Source of the DNA: Conexibacter arvalis | Lineage (GTDB): Bacteria > Actinomycetota > Thermoleophilia > Solirubrobacterales > Solirubrobacteraceae | Direction of reading: 5' to 3' | NCBI RefSeq assembly: GCF_014199525.1 | Contig: NZ_JACHNU010000001.1 | Location: 124,001-188,000, forward strand | Length of the DNA stretch: 64,000 bases | In this document: one piece after another, positions 25,757 to 33,886 of the stretch | Position numbering within the stretch: position 1 is the stretch's first letter | Layout: each line of letters opens with the position of its first letter | The notes under the pieces: generated by a model | The model's database searches: none | Told to the model about the DNA's origin: nothing | Seen by the model: only the letters and a program-made list of their open reading frames with translations | Position numbers and translations under genes: made by a program

Positions 25757-27106
25757 TCACGGGTAGACGCCGCGCGCCCGCGAGGCCTCCGCGACCCGCC
25801 CGACGGCGACGATCATCGCCGCGGTGCGCCAGTCGACCTCGCGCTGCTCGACGACCGCCGCGACCGTCTCCAGCGCCGTGCGCATCCGCCGCTGGAGACG
25901 GCTCGCCAGCTCGGCGTCCTCCCAATGGGCGCCCTGCTGGCTCTCGAGCCACTCGAAGTAGCTGACCGTCACGCCGCCGGCGTTGGCGAGGATGTCGGGC
26001 ACGACGACGACCCCGCGCTCGCCGAGCGCCCGCTCGGCCGCCGGGGTGGTCGGGCCGTTGGCCGCCTCGACGACGAACCGGCAGTCGACCCGCTCGACGT
26101 TCTCCGCGGTGATCTGGCGCGCCGTCGCCGCCGGCACCAGCACGTCGCAGGGGACGCTCATCAGCTCGTCGGCGGCGATCGGGCGGCCGCCCGGGAAGTC
26201 GGCGAGCCGGCCGCCGTCGCGCACGAAGCGGGCGAGCGCGGGCACGTCGAGGCCGTCGGGCGCGGCCGTCGCGCCGTGCTCGTCGCCGACCGCCAGCAGC
26301 CGCCCGCCGAGCGCGTGCAGGCGGTCGGCGGCGGTCGCGCCGACCTCGCCGAATCCCTGCACGACGAAACGGGAGCCGGCGACGTCGCTCCCCAGCCGCT
26401 CGAGCAGCCCGGCGATCACGTGCACGACCCCGACGCCGGTCGCGGTCCGCCGCGTCGCCGTCCCGCCCAGCACCAGCGGCTTGCCGGTGACGATCCCCGG
26501 GACCGAGCGGCCGACGTGCTGCGAGTAGGAGTCCATGAACCAGCCCATCTCGCGCTCGCCGGTGCCGAGGTCGGGCGCCGGGATGTCCCTGTCGGCGCCG
26601 ATCAACGGCAGCAGCTCGACGGCGTAGCGGCGCGTCAGCCGCTCGCGCTCGCTCGGCGAGAGCGTCCCGGGATCGCAGCGCACGCCGCCCTTCGCGCCGC
26701 CGTAGGGCAGCCGCATCAGCGCGCACTTCCACGTCATCCACATCGCCAGCGCCGCGCATTCGCCGAGCGACACGTCGGGCGCGTAGCGGAAGCCGCCCTT
26801 CGTCGGCCCCATCGCGAGCGTGTGCTGGACGCGATAGCCCGCGAACGACCGGTAGCTGCCGTCGTCCATCCGCAGCGGGAAGTTGACGGCGAGCGATCGC
26901 CGCGGCGCCGCCAGCCGCATGCGCAGCTCGTCGTCGAGCGCGAGCGCGTCGGCGGCCGCCGAGAAGCGCTCGAGCGCGTCCTGCATCAGCGGCGAGCGCC
27001 ATTCGTCGCCCGGCGCCGGACTCGCATGCGCCACGATCGGCTCGTCGGCTGGTCCGGCGAGGCCGTCAGACGCGACAATCGGCGCGGTGTCGAAGCGGTG
27101 GTGCAT
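25757..27106 (-). CDS. Glu/Leu/Phe/Val dehydrogenase (glutamate dehydrogenase type)
   Basis: 449-residue ELFV dehydrogenase that interconverts glutamate and 2-oxoglutarate plus ammonia. Catalytic Lys in PYGGAKGGV, other substrate-site Lys in MGPTKGGFRY, catalytic Asp in PAPDLGT, and Rossmann loop VQGFGEVG for NAD(P). The closing region (WLESQQGAHWE, FEWLES) is typical. ATG 27106 has GGAAGGA upstream; the frame is open to 27175. Divergent from a PucR regulator, which may control it. It fits the nitrogen theme of the large cluster to the right, draining amino groups or assimilating ammonia. Confidence 0.9.
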   Translation of the reverse strand: MHHRFDTAPIVASDGLAGPADEPIVAHASPAPGDEWRSPLMQDALERFSAAADALALDDELRMRLAAPRRSLAVNFPLRMDDGSYRSFAGYRVQHTLAMGPTKGGFRYAPDVSLGECAALAMWMTWKCALMRLPYGGAKGGVRCDPGTLSPSERERLTRRYAVELLPLIGADRDIPAPDLGTGEREMGWFMDSYSQHVGRSVPGIVTGKPLVLGGTATRRTATGVGVVHVIAGLLERLGSDVAGSRFVVQGFGEVGATAADRLHALGGRLLAVGDEHGATAAPDGLDVPALARFVRDGGRLADFPGGRPIAADELMSVPCDVLVPAATARQITAENVERVDCRFVVEAANGPTTPAAERALGERGVVVVPDILANAGGVTVSYFEWLESQQGAHWEDAELASRLQRRMRTALETVAAVVEQREVDWRTAAMIVAVGRVAEASRARGVYP

Positions 27107-27414
27107 CAGCGTCCTTCCAGGTCGTCGGGCTGAGTGGACCGCCGGAAGCCTGTGTTGAGCGCCGCCCCGGGTCAATTGCGCTTCCGCTCAAGCGGTCCCT
27201 CCCCGCTTGGGCATCCGACGAGCGGTGGCGCGGGCGCGATCGTGACAACTCCGATCCGACCGGCCGCGATTTCGGACATCGCAACATTGCCGCGCGACCG
27301 CGTCGGCGCGAGGCTGGGCGCGATGCCCATGAGAGAGAGCGCCGCGCGTCGGCGCAACGGTCGCGCCCGTCCCCTCGCCCCCTGCCACTCCGTCGTCGCG
27401 GCGGTCGACCTCCG
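27107..27414. promoter_or_regulatory. 308-bp divergent promoter region gdh/pucR
   Basis: Gap between the divergent glutamate dehydrogenase and PucR genes. Bases 27238-27290 are locally less GC-rich and probably hold the promoters. I see no convincing -10/-35 pair, strong dyad, or small gene in it. Confidence 0.4.
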
Positions 27415-28941
27415 TTGACCGCGACGGCGTCCTCGCTCGCGCTCGGCGACCTGCTGGCCGAGCACTCGCTCGGCATCCGGCTGCTGACCGGCGGCCCGGA
27501 GGCGGTCGAGCGGCCGATCGCCGGCGCGCACGCGATCGAGGTCGACGGCGCCAGCCGCTGGCTCGCGCCCCACTGGGCGATGCTGACGACGGGGCTGCGC
27601 CTGCGCAACCGCCCCGACGCGCAGCGGGAGCTCGTGCGCGAGCTGGACGCCGCGCGCATCGGCGCGCTCGGCTTCGGCACCGGGATCACGATGAGACATG
27701 CGCCCGCCGCGCTGCTGGACGAGGCCGAGCGGCGCGGCTACCCGATCTTCGAGGTCCCGATCGGCACGCCCTTCCGCGAGGTCGTCTCCTACGTCAGCCG
27801 CTCGCTGATCGACAGCGAGGTGCGCGCCTACCAGCGGCTCCCGTCGATCCAGCGCTACCTGCTCGACGCGCTCTCGACGCAGGCGCCGGAGCGGACGCTC
27901 GTCGCGCGCCTGGCCGAGCTGACGACCGCGGAGGCGATCGTCTTCGCCGACGACGGCGATGTCGAGCAGGCGACCGACGACCGCCTGCCGGCGGCGGAGA
28001 TCTGGACCGAGATAGACCGGCGCCGGCAGACCCACCTGGCCGAGTTCGAGGTCGGCCGTCTGCGGCTCGTCGCAGTGCCGACCAGCGTCGCCACGGCGGC
28101 GGCCCGCCGCTGGCTCGCGACCTGCACGCCGGTCTCCGACGCCTCCTCGCACGTCGTCAAGCTCGCGACCCAGACGGCGGCCTCGCTGCTGGCGGCCGTC
28201 ACGCGCATCGACGACCTCGGCCGCGGCCGCGAGCACGAGCGCCGCGCCGCCCTGCTGCAGGAGCTGCTCGACGACGAGACGACGCCCAACCCCGCGCTGA
28301 GCGGCCGTGCGGCGGCGTTCGGACTCGACCCCGGCGGGCGCTCGCACCTCTTCGTGGTGCTGCCCGACAGCCCCGACGCGCAGGCGCTGACGGCGCTGCT
28401 TGCTGCCGTCCGCCGCAGGCTCGAGCGCGACGGGCTGCCGGCGCTGGCGACCGCGCGCGACGGACGGGTCGTCGCGTTGGTCGAGCGCGACGCCGACGGG
28501 CTGCGCGAATGGCTGGGCGGGCTCCCCGGCCGCGCGATCGGCGTCGGCCGCCCGATCACCGCGCTGGCCGGCGTGCCGCGCGCCTACTGCGACGCCTGCC
28601 AGGCGACCCAGCTCGCCGGCGCCGGGCGGGTCTCGGCCTTCGTCGACTGCGACCTCAGCGCGCTGCTGGTGAGCGGCGCGCAGGACGAGCGGATCCGCTG
28701 GACGATCGACCAGCGGCTGCGTCCGCTGCGCGAGCATCCGCAGCTGCTCGACACGCTGACCGCGTACTTCGAGCACGAGCTGGACGTGACCGCGACGGCG
28801 CGGGCGCTGCACGTCCATCCCAACACGCTGCGCTACCGGCTGACGCGGATCGAGACGGTGATCGGGCGCAGCCTGCGCCACCCGGCGACGATCGCCGAGC
28901 TGCACATCGCGCTCACGACCGCGCCCCGTCCGCTGGCCTGA
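27415..28941 (+). CDS. PucR-family transcriptional regulator
   Basis: 508-residue PucR-type activator. N-terminal PucR domain (residues 10-130: ALGDLLAEHSLGIRLLTGG, ending near FREVVSYVSRSLID), middle CdaR-like domain, and the C-terminal HTH_30 (ATARALHVHPNTLRYRLTRIE near residue 455). Family members respond to purine or amine catabolites and switch on catabolic genes. TTG start at 27415. Divergent from gdh and convergent with the 13-gene amine catabolic operon ending at 28967; both are plausible targets. No recognisable ligand motif. Confidence 0.85.
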   Translation: MTATASSLALGDLLAEHSLGIRLLTGGPEAVERPIAGAHAIEVDGASRWLAPHWAMLTTGLRLRNRPDAQRELVRELDAARIGALGFGTGITMRHAPAALLDEAERRGYPIFEVPIGTPFREVVSYVSRSLIDSEVRAYQRLPSIQRYLLDALSTQAPERTLVARLAELTTAEAIVFADDGDVEQATDDRLPAAEIWTEIDRRRQTHLAEFEVGRLRLVAVPTSVATAAARRWLATCTPVSDASSHVVKLATQTAASLLAAVTRIDDLGRGREHERRAALLQELLDDETTPNPALSGRAAAFGLDPGGRSHLFVVLPDSPDAQALTALLAAVRRRLERDGLPALATARDGRVVALVERDADGLREWLGGLPGRAIGVGRPITALAGVPRAYCDACQATQLAGAGRVSAFVDCDLSALLVSGAQDERIRWTIDQRLRPLREHPQLLDTLTAYFEHELDVTATARALHVHPNTLRYRLTRIETVIGRSLRHPATIAELHIALTTAPRPLA

Positions 28942-28966
28942 CGACCGCGGACGGGACACGGCCGGC

Positions 28967-30136
28967 TCAGCGCCGGACCAGCTCCATCGGCAGCCGCGAC
29001 AGACGCTCGGCGCCGGTCTCGGTCACCGCGACCGGCTCGCCGACGTAGAAGCAGAAGCCGTTCTCCCGATCGGTCACGCCGACGAAGTAGAAGAAGGTCA
29101 TGCCGGCCTCGAGCGCGTGGCCGTCGCTCCCCTTCAGCCGCAGCGGCTCCAGCCACGACGGCGGGTAGCCGATGCCGGTCCCGTAGCCGACGTGGCGGCC
29201 GCGGCGGTCGAGCCCGGCGGCCTCCAGCCCCTCCTGCACGCGCGCGGCGACCTCGCTGGTCGGGCGGCCGGGCTCGATCAGCCCGAAGGCGCCGGTCAGC
29301 GCCGAGACGATCCCGTCGTGCAGCCTGCACATCGCCGCGGTCGGCTCGCCGACGACGCACGAGTGGGCGCCGACGGCGTGGTAGCGGCGATGGACGCCGC
29401 CCAGCTCGATCGTGATCGGGTCGCCGTCGCGCAGGACGCGGTCGGAGGGGCCGACGTGCGTCTGCGACAGCGTGCGGTGGCCGCTGGCGATCGGCGGCGC
29501 GACCGCGGCCGCCTCGCCGCCGGCGCGGTACATCGCCGCCGCCGCGGCGGCGTGGAGGTCGTGCTCGCGGGCGCCGACGGCGATCGCGTCGAAGGCGGCC
29601 TCGAAGCCGGCGTCCATGATCGCGCCGGCGCGGCGCATCAGCTCCAGCTCGGCCGGCGACTTGATCTGGCGCAGCGCGCTGACGAGGTCGGAGGCGTCGA
29701 CCAGCTCGACCCCGTCCGGCATCGCCGCGGTCAGCATGTCGTACCAGTACGGCATCAGCGAGTACGTTCTGCGCTCGACGCCGATGCGGGCGCCCGCTCT
29801 CAGCAGCCCGCGCTCGCGCAGGATCTCGACGGTGATCGTGCCGGGGTCTCTCGGGCTGTCGTCGAGCCAGGTGCGGACGTCCTGCAGGTGCGGCGTGTCG
29901 CGCACGAGGTGCTCGTCGGCGTTGCGGCACAGCACCGTCGGGTCGGAGCCGTCGGCCGGGACGATCGCCGTCTGGTAGACCCAGTAGCCGATCTGGTCGT
30001 AGCCGTACAGGTAGTAGAGGCTCTCCTGCTGGAAGACGAGCAGCGCGTCGAGACGCTGCTCCGCGAGCGCGCCGAGCAGGCGCTCCTTGCGCGCGGCGTA
30101 CTCGCCGGCGTCGAAGGCGAGGGGGTTGATCTGCAT
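28967..30136 (-). CDS. M24-family hydrolase, DoeA/EutD (ectoine hydrolase)-like
   Basis: 389-residue creatinase/aminopeptidase-fold protein. The C-terminal half has GIGYPPSWLEPLRLK and GMTFFYFVGV, close to DoeA/EutD ectoine hydrolases as I recall them. The metal ligands of true M24 peptidases appear lost: the usual VxxDxG is ITIELGG, the YxxDxTR position is YHAVGAHS, and the usual GHG is GYG, so it is more like creatinase and probably hydrolyses a non-peptide C-N bond. ATG 30136 begins MQINPLAF; the longer frame reading through from 30976 is an artefact. Last gene of the 13-gene minus-strand operon; preceded by the EutA-like racemase by 23 bp. Confidence 0.78.
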   Translation of the reverse strand: MQINPLAFDAGEYAARKERLLGALAEQRLDALLVFQQESLYYLYGYDQIGYWVYQTAIVPADGSDPTVLCRNADEHLVRDTPHLQDVRTWLDDSPRDPGTITVEILRERGLLRAGARIGVERRTYSLMPYWYDMLTAAMPDGVELVDASDLVSALRQIKSPAELELMRRAGAIMDAGFEAAFDAIAVGAREHDLHAAAAAAMYRAGGEAAAVAPPIASGHRTLSQTHVGPSDRVLRDGDPITIELGGVHRRYHAVGAHSCVVGEPTAAMCRLHDGIVSALTGAFGLIEPGRPTSEVAARVQEGLEAAGLDRRGRHVGYGTGIGYPPSWLEPLRLKGSDGHALEAGMTFFYFVGVTDRENGFCFYVGEPVAVTETGAERLSRLPMELVRR

Positions 30137-30159
30137 CGTCGGGTCCTTGGTCGGGGACG

Positions 30160-30933
30160 TCACGGCAGGGCGGTGCGCAGCAGGCGGCCGAAGCCGGGGA
30201 CCGCCTCGTCGCGGCCGGCGAGCCGCAGCGCGTGCCAGGCGAGCGCCTGGTTGCTGGAGACGACCGGCGTGCCGAGCGCCTGCTCGAGCGACTCGATCGC
30301 GTCGACGGCGCGCAGCGAGGTGCAGCTGAGGAAGACGGCGTCGACCGGCCCCGCGTCGAGCAGCCGCTCCGCGGCCGCCCGCAGCGACGCGACCGAGATC
30401 CGCGACACCTCGTCGTAGTCCTCGTGCTGGAAGGAGCCGTGCGCGGCGACCGCGATCCCGTTCTGCTCGAGGTGGTCGCGCATCGCGCCGTGGACCGGCT
30501 CGCGATACGGCGTGATCAGCGCGACGCGCGCCGCTCCGAGCGCACGCAGGCCCGCGATCGCGGCCGTCAGCGGGTTGGTCGTCGCCGCGCGCGGATGGGC
30601 GCCGGCCAGCAGCGTCGACATCCGCTCCTCGCCGATCACCATCGCGCCGGCGGTGCAGGCGAGCGCGACGCAGCGCAGCTCCGGCCCGATCGAGATCCAG
30701 CTCGCCGTCTGCTCGATCTCGCGCTCGAGCGCGGCCAGCCGCTCCGGCGTCGCGATCACCGCCCCAGGCGTGCGGGCGGTGTAGACGTCGACGGCGCCGG
30801 TCGCGGCTGCGATCAGCTGCAGCTCGCGCTCGGTCGTCTGCTCGTTGGCGAGCACGACCAGCCCCAGCGCGGTGCGGTCGAGCAGGCTGTCGTCGACCTC
30901 GAACGGCAGCGCCTCCGCGGCTCCTCTGCTCAC
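30160..30933 (-). CDS. Asp/Glu racemase/maleate isomerase-type protein, EutA-like
   Basis: 257-residue protein of the arylmalonate decarboxylase/maleate isomerase family. Two catalytic Cys positions are visible (VALACTAGAM near residue 92 and FLSCTSLRA near 200), and TPYREPV and NPLTAAI are typical. In ectoine utilisation clusters (eut), a EutA protein of this family sits next to the M24 hydrolase, as here. Reaction here unknown; possibly isomerisation or racemisation of a diacid or amino acid. Its start overlaps the stop of the BFD-like gene by 4 bp. Confidence 0.78.
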   Translation of the reverse strand: MSRGAAEALPFEVDDSLLDRTALGLVVLANEQTTERELQLIAAATGAVDVYTARTPGAVIATPERLAALEREIEQTASWISIGPELRCVALACTAGAMVIGEERMSTLLAGAHPRAATTNPLTAAIAGLRALGAARVALITPYREPVHGAMRDHLEQNGIAVAAHGSFQHEDYDEVSRISVASLRAAAERLLDAGPVDAVFLSCTSLRAVDAIESLEQALGTPVVSSNQALAWHALRLAGRDEAVPGFGRLLRTALP

Positions 30934-31238
30934 GAAGCTCTCCTCTCTCTCGTTGACGGCAGCGCGCCGTCGTCACGTTCCCCGGCCAGCGGCGTCGCCG
31001 CCAGCTCGCCGACCGTCAGCGGCCGCGCCGGCAGCCGCTCGCTGAAGGCGGTCCCGGGCGGCCGCTCGGCCAGCAGCCGCTCCAGCAGCGGGCGGCAGGT
31101 GCGGCCGGCGCAGGCGCCCATCGCCGCGCGCGTGCGGTGCTTCACCTCGGCCGGGCTGGCGGCGCCGTCGGCGAGCGCCGCCTCCAGCTGCGCGAGCGTG
31201 ACGTCCTCGCAGCGGCAGACGATCATGCGCTCGCGCAT
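30930..31238 (-). CDS. BFD-like [2Fe-2S]-binding protein
   Basis: 102-residue iron-sulfur protein. Cys pattern CxC (VCRC, residues 8 and 10) and CxxxxC (GACAGRTCRP) matches the BFD-like [2Fe-2S] domain that is normally fused to HcnB/OoxA-type amine dehydrogenase subunits. Here it is a separate gene: ATG 31238 overlaps the end of the HcnB-like gene by 16 bp, and its stop overlaps the racemase start. It should pass electrons from the flavoproteins of the complex. Small size and two Cys pairs make this call firm as a domain; partner identity is inferred from context. Confidence 0.8.
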   Translation of the reverse strand: MRERMIVCRCEDVTLAQLEAALADGAASPAEVKHRTRAAMGACAGRTCRPLLERLLAERPPGTAFSERLPARPLTVGELAATPLAGERDDGALPSTRERRAS

Positions 31239-32440
31239 CGCGCCTCCCACATCGTCCGCATCCGCGCCCGCGCCGGCTCCAGCTCCGGGTGGAAGCGCAC
31301 CGTCGCCTCCGCGCGGCGGCGCGCGACCCGCGCCCGTGCCGGCGCCAGCTCGCGCCGCACCGCCGGCGGGGCGCCGGCGGCCAGCGCGGCGGCGAGCCCG
31401 GCGACCGTCCCCTGGGCGGCGCAGACGGCGGCGCCCTCGACGCCCGTGACGCCGCCGGCGACGAACGCCCGCGGCGCGGTCGTCTGCTGGTCGGGGCCGT
31501 GCAGCGGCACGACCCCGCCGAGGCCCGGCAGCGCGACCAGCTCGCAGCCGCTGCCGGCGAGCAGCTCGACCAGCGGCCGCAGGCCGCCGCCGACGCAGGC
31601 GAGGTCGATCGCGACCGTCCGCCGCGCCTCCCCGAGCCGCCCGTCGGCGCCTACCGCCGCCAGCTCCGCCTCCTCGACGCGGCCGTCGCCGCGCAGCGCG
31701 GTGACCGCCTCGCGCAGCCGCAGCGGGACGCCGGCGACCCGCCGCGGCAGCAGCGGCACGGCGGCGCGCGCGACGACGCGGCCGCGCGCGAGGCGGCCGC
31801 CGGCGCGCAGCAGCGGCGACGGGGCCGCCGCGCCGACCGTCCCGACGAGCCGGCGCAGCGCCGCCGCCGGCGGCTCGGCGGCGCCGTCGACGCCCGCGAC
31901 CGGGTGGACGCCGACGACCGACGCGCCGACGACCTCGAGCAGCTGCGCCGCCTCCAGCCCGAGCGCGTCGGTGCCGGCGATCAGCGCCCGCCGGCCCGGC
32001 AGCACGCCGTGGACGTTGACGAGCACCTGCGCCGCACCGGGCGTGATCGCGCCCGGAAGCGTCCAGCCCGGCAGCGGCGCGGCCAGCTCGCCGGCGCCGG
32101 TCGCGACGACCAGCGCACGCGCATGGCAGACCCGCGGCGCCGCGCCGTCGCCGCGCAGGTAGACCGACCAGCCCGGCTCGACGGCCCACGCCGAGACGCC
32201 GGCGACGATCGTCGCACCGGCGCCGAGGGCGCGGTCGCGCAGCCGCTCCGCCTCGTCGCGCCCGACCTTCCAGCGGCCGTCGCGCTCGCGGTGGAGCTGG
32301 CCGACCAGGCGCCCGCCGGGCGCCTCGCCCTCGTCGAAGACGGCGACCGAGCGGCCGTGCTCGGCGGCCGCGGCGGCCGCCGACAGCCCGGCCGGCCCGG
32401 CGCCGAGCACGGCGACGTCGACCGTCGTCGCGCTATCCAT
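31223..32440 (-). CDS. HcnB/OoxA-like FAD/NAD(P)-dependent oxidoreductase subunit
   Basis: 405-residue flavoprotein with N-terminal FAD loop LGAGPAGLSAAAAA (residues 12-25), VATGAGE, a second dinucleotide loop (ALIAGTDALGLEAAQ), and AFVAGGVTG near the end. It corresponds to the alpha subunit of hydrogen-cyanide synthase/opine oxidase (HcnB, OoxA) but lacks the C-terminal BFD domain, which is supplied by the next gene. Together with the ferredoxin-like and DAO-type genes upstream it should form a membrane-linked amine/amino acid dehydrogenase. Starts at ATG 32440, 8 bp overlap with the gene before it. Confidence 0.8.
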   Translation of the reverse strand: MDSATTVDVAVLGAGPAGLSAAAAAAEHGRSVAVFDEGEAPGGRLVGQLHRERDGRWKVGRDEAERLRDRALGAGATIVAGVSAWAVEPGWSVYLRGDGAAPRVCHARALVVATGAGELAAPLPGWTLPGAITPGAAQVLVNVHGVLPGRRALIAGTDALGLEAAQLLEVVGASVVGVHPVAGVDGAAEPPAAALRRLVGTVGAAAPSPLLRAGGRLARGRVVARAAVPLLPRRVAGVPLRLREAVTALRGDGRVEEAELAAVGADGRLGEARRTVAIDLACVGGGLRPLVELLAGSGCELVALPGLGGVVPLHGPDQQTTAPRAFVAGGVTGVEGAAVCAAQGTVAGLAAALAAGAPPAVRRELAPARARVARRRAEATVRFHPELEPARARMRTMWEARCASA

Positions 32441-32756
32441 CGGCGCTCCCCGGATCGCGGTGGGTCCGCACGACCATCCCGTCGCGCAGCGGCGTCAGGC
32501 AGGCGCGGCGGGTCCCGAGCCCGTCGATCTCGACGCGGCACTCCATGCACTGGCCGATCGCGCAGTGGATCCCGCGCGGCTCGCCGGCGCGGGAGCGGCG
32601 CAGCGCGCGGATCCCGGCGGCCAGCAGCGCGACGCCGACCGGCTCGCCGGCCCGGCCGCCGAGCGGACGGCCGTCGAAGCTGAAGCGGACCGGCTCGCCG
32701 CGGCCGCCGACCTCGCCGAGCACGGGGTGGCGCTCGATCCGCTCGGGGCCGCTCAT
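32433..32756 (-). CDS. [2Fe-2S] ferredoxin-like subunit, HcnA type
   Basis: 107-residue protein with a plant-type [2Fe-2S] motif: CAIGQCMEC then a fourth Cys in RACLTP, the HcnA/SoxA-N-like arrangement. It should link the FAD subunits of the complex. Its frame also runs upstream through the DAO gene, but ATG 32756 is the right start because it begins MSGPERIERHP and overlaps the DAO stop by 4 bp. Order DAO, ferredoxin, HcnB-like, BFD is conserved in opine/HCN/D-amino acid dehydrogenase operons apart from the BFD split. Confidence 0.8.
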   Translation of the reverse strand: MSGPERIERHPVLGEVGGRGEPVRFSFDGRPLGGRAGEPVGVALLAAGIRALRRSRAGEPRGIHCAIGQCMECRVEIDGLGTRRACLTPLRDGMVVRTHRDPGSADG

Positions 32757-33886
32757 GCCGCCTGCTCCGCGTTGTTGTCGACGGTGCCGGTCGCCGAGAA
32801 GCGCGCCGGGTCGAACGGCGCCAGCAGCGGCGAGCGGCGGCCGGCGACGATCCAGTCGGCCAGCAGCTCGCCGACGACCGGCGCGAGCGCGAAGCCGTGG
32901 CCGGAGCTGCCGGCGCTGACGAAGTGGCCGGGCAGCCCGTCGAGCGGGCCGATCAGCGGCATCCGGTCGAGGCTGATGTCGAGCGTCCCGCCCCAGGCGC
33001 GGATCACCTCCAGGTCGGCGAGCGGCGGCAGCGCGTCGACCGCCGCGCGCGCCGCCCGCACCGCGTCGGCGGGGCGCGCCTGGCGGCCGGCGAGCAGGTA
33101 GTCCTCGGTCAGGTCGCCGAAGATGACGTTGCCGGAGACCGTCTGGCGCGCGAACAGCTTCGCGTCCCAGTCCTGCACGAACTGGTCGAACAGCGGCGCG
33201 GCGCGCTCGGTCACCAGCGTCTGCGTCCGCGCGCCGACGATCGGCAGCGAGCGGTCGACGAGCCGTCCGAGCGCGGCGGCGCCGGCGCCGGCGACGTTGA
33301 CGACCACCTCGCCCTCGTAGCGGCCGCGGTCGGTCACGGCCCGCCAGCCGGCGGCGGTCTGCTCGAGCGCGCGCACCTCGGCGCCGGTCTCGATCCGCGC
33401 GCCGCGCCGGCGTGCGGCGGCGGCGAAGGCGATCGTCGTCAGCAGCGGGTTGGCGTGGCCGTCGGAGGCGCAGTGGAGCGCTGCCCGCGCCCGCGGGCCG
33501 GCGAGCGGCAGCAGCCGCCGCAGCTGGGCGCCGTCGATCAGCTCGCTGTCGAGGCCGAACGGCGCCTGCCAGGCGAGCCGCTGCTCGAGCCGCGCCACCG
33601 AGGCGTCGCTCTGCGCGATCAGCAGGTTGCCGCGCTGGACGTACTCGGTCGGCGCGCCCAGCTCGCGCTCGAGCCGCGGCCAGCGCTCGATCGCGGCCAT
33701 CGCCAGCGGCAGCTCGGCGGGATGGCGGGCCTGCTGGCGCACGCCGCCGGCGTTGCGGCCCGAACCCTCGTCGCCGACGCCGCGCCGCTCGAGCACGATC
33801 GCGCTGCGCCCGCGCCCGCAGAGGTGGTAGGCGAGCGCGCATCCGCCGATGCCGCCGCCGACGACGATCACGTCGGCTGCCCGCAT
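32753..33886 (-). CDS. DAO-family FAD-dependent oxidoreductase (HcnC/PuuB/sarcosine oxidase-like)
   Basis: 377-residue D-amino acid oxidase/glycine oxidase-type enzyme. FAD loop VGGGIGGCALAYHL at residues 8-21 and FAD-binding GTLDIS and SAGSSGHGFALAPVVG in the C-terminal half. It oxidises a secondary or primary amine C-N bond to an imine; partner iron-sulfur and FAD subunits suggest electrons go to the respiratory chain instead of oxygen. ATG 33886 shares one base with the ATPase stop. The Puu-like operon across the divergon has no PuuB of its own, so this gene may supply it (inference). Confidence 0.83.
   Translation of the reverse strand: MRAADVIVVGGGIGGCALAYHLCGRGRSAIVLERRGVGDEGSGRNAGGVRQQARHPAELPLAMAAIERWPRLERELGAPTEYVQRGNLLIAQSDASVARLEQRLAWQAPFGLDSELIDGAQLRRLLPLAGPRARAALHCASDGHANPLLTTIAFAAAARRRGARIETGAEVRALEQTAAGWRAVTDRGRYEGEVVVNVAGAGAAALGRLVDRSLPIVGARTQTLVTERAAPLFDQFVQDWDAKLFARQTVSGNVIFGDLTEDYLLAGRQARPADAVRAARAAVDALPPLADLEVIRAWGGTLDISLDRMPLIGPLDGLPGHFVSAGSSGHGFALAPVVGELLADWIVAGRRSPLLAPFDPARFSATGTVDNNAEQAA

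Noticed and set aside
30146-30160. TTGGTC-GGG-GACGTC as a fourth TetR operator
   Set aside because: Only the first half matches; it lies inside an operon, not at a promoter.
28967-30976. 669-residue fusion of racemase-strand frame with M24 hydrolase
   Set aside because: The upstream part is a different frame of the racemase gene; the real start is ATG 30136.
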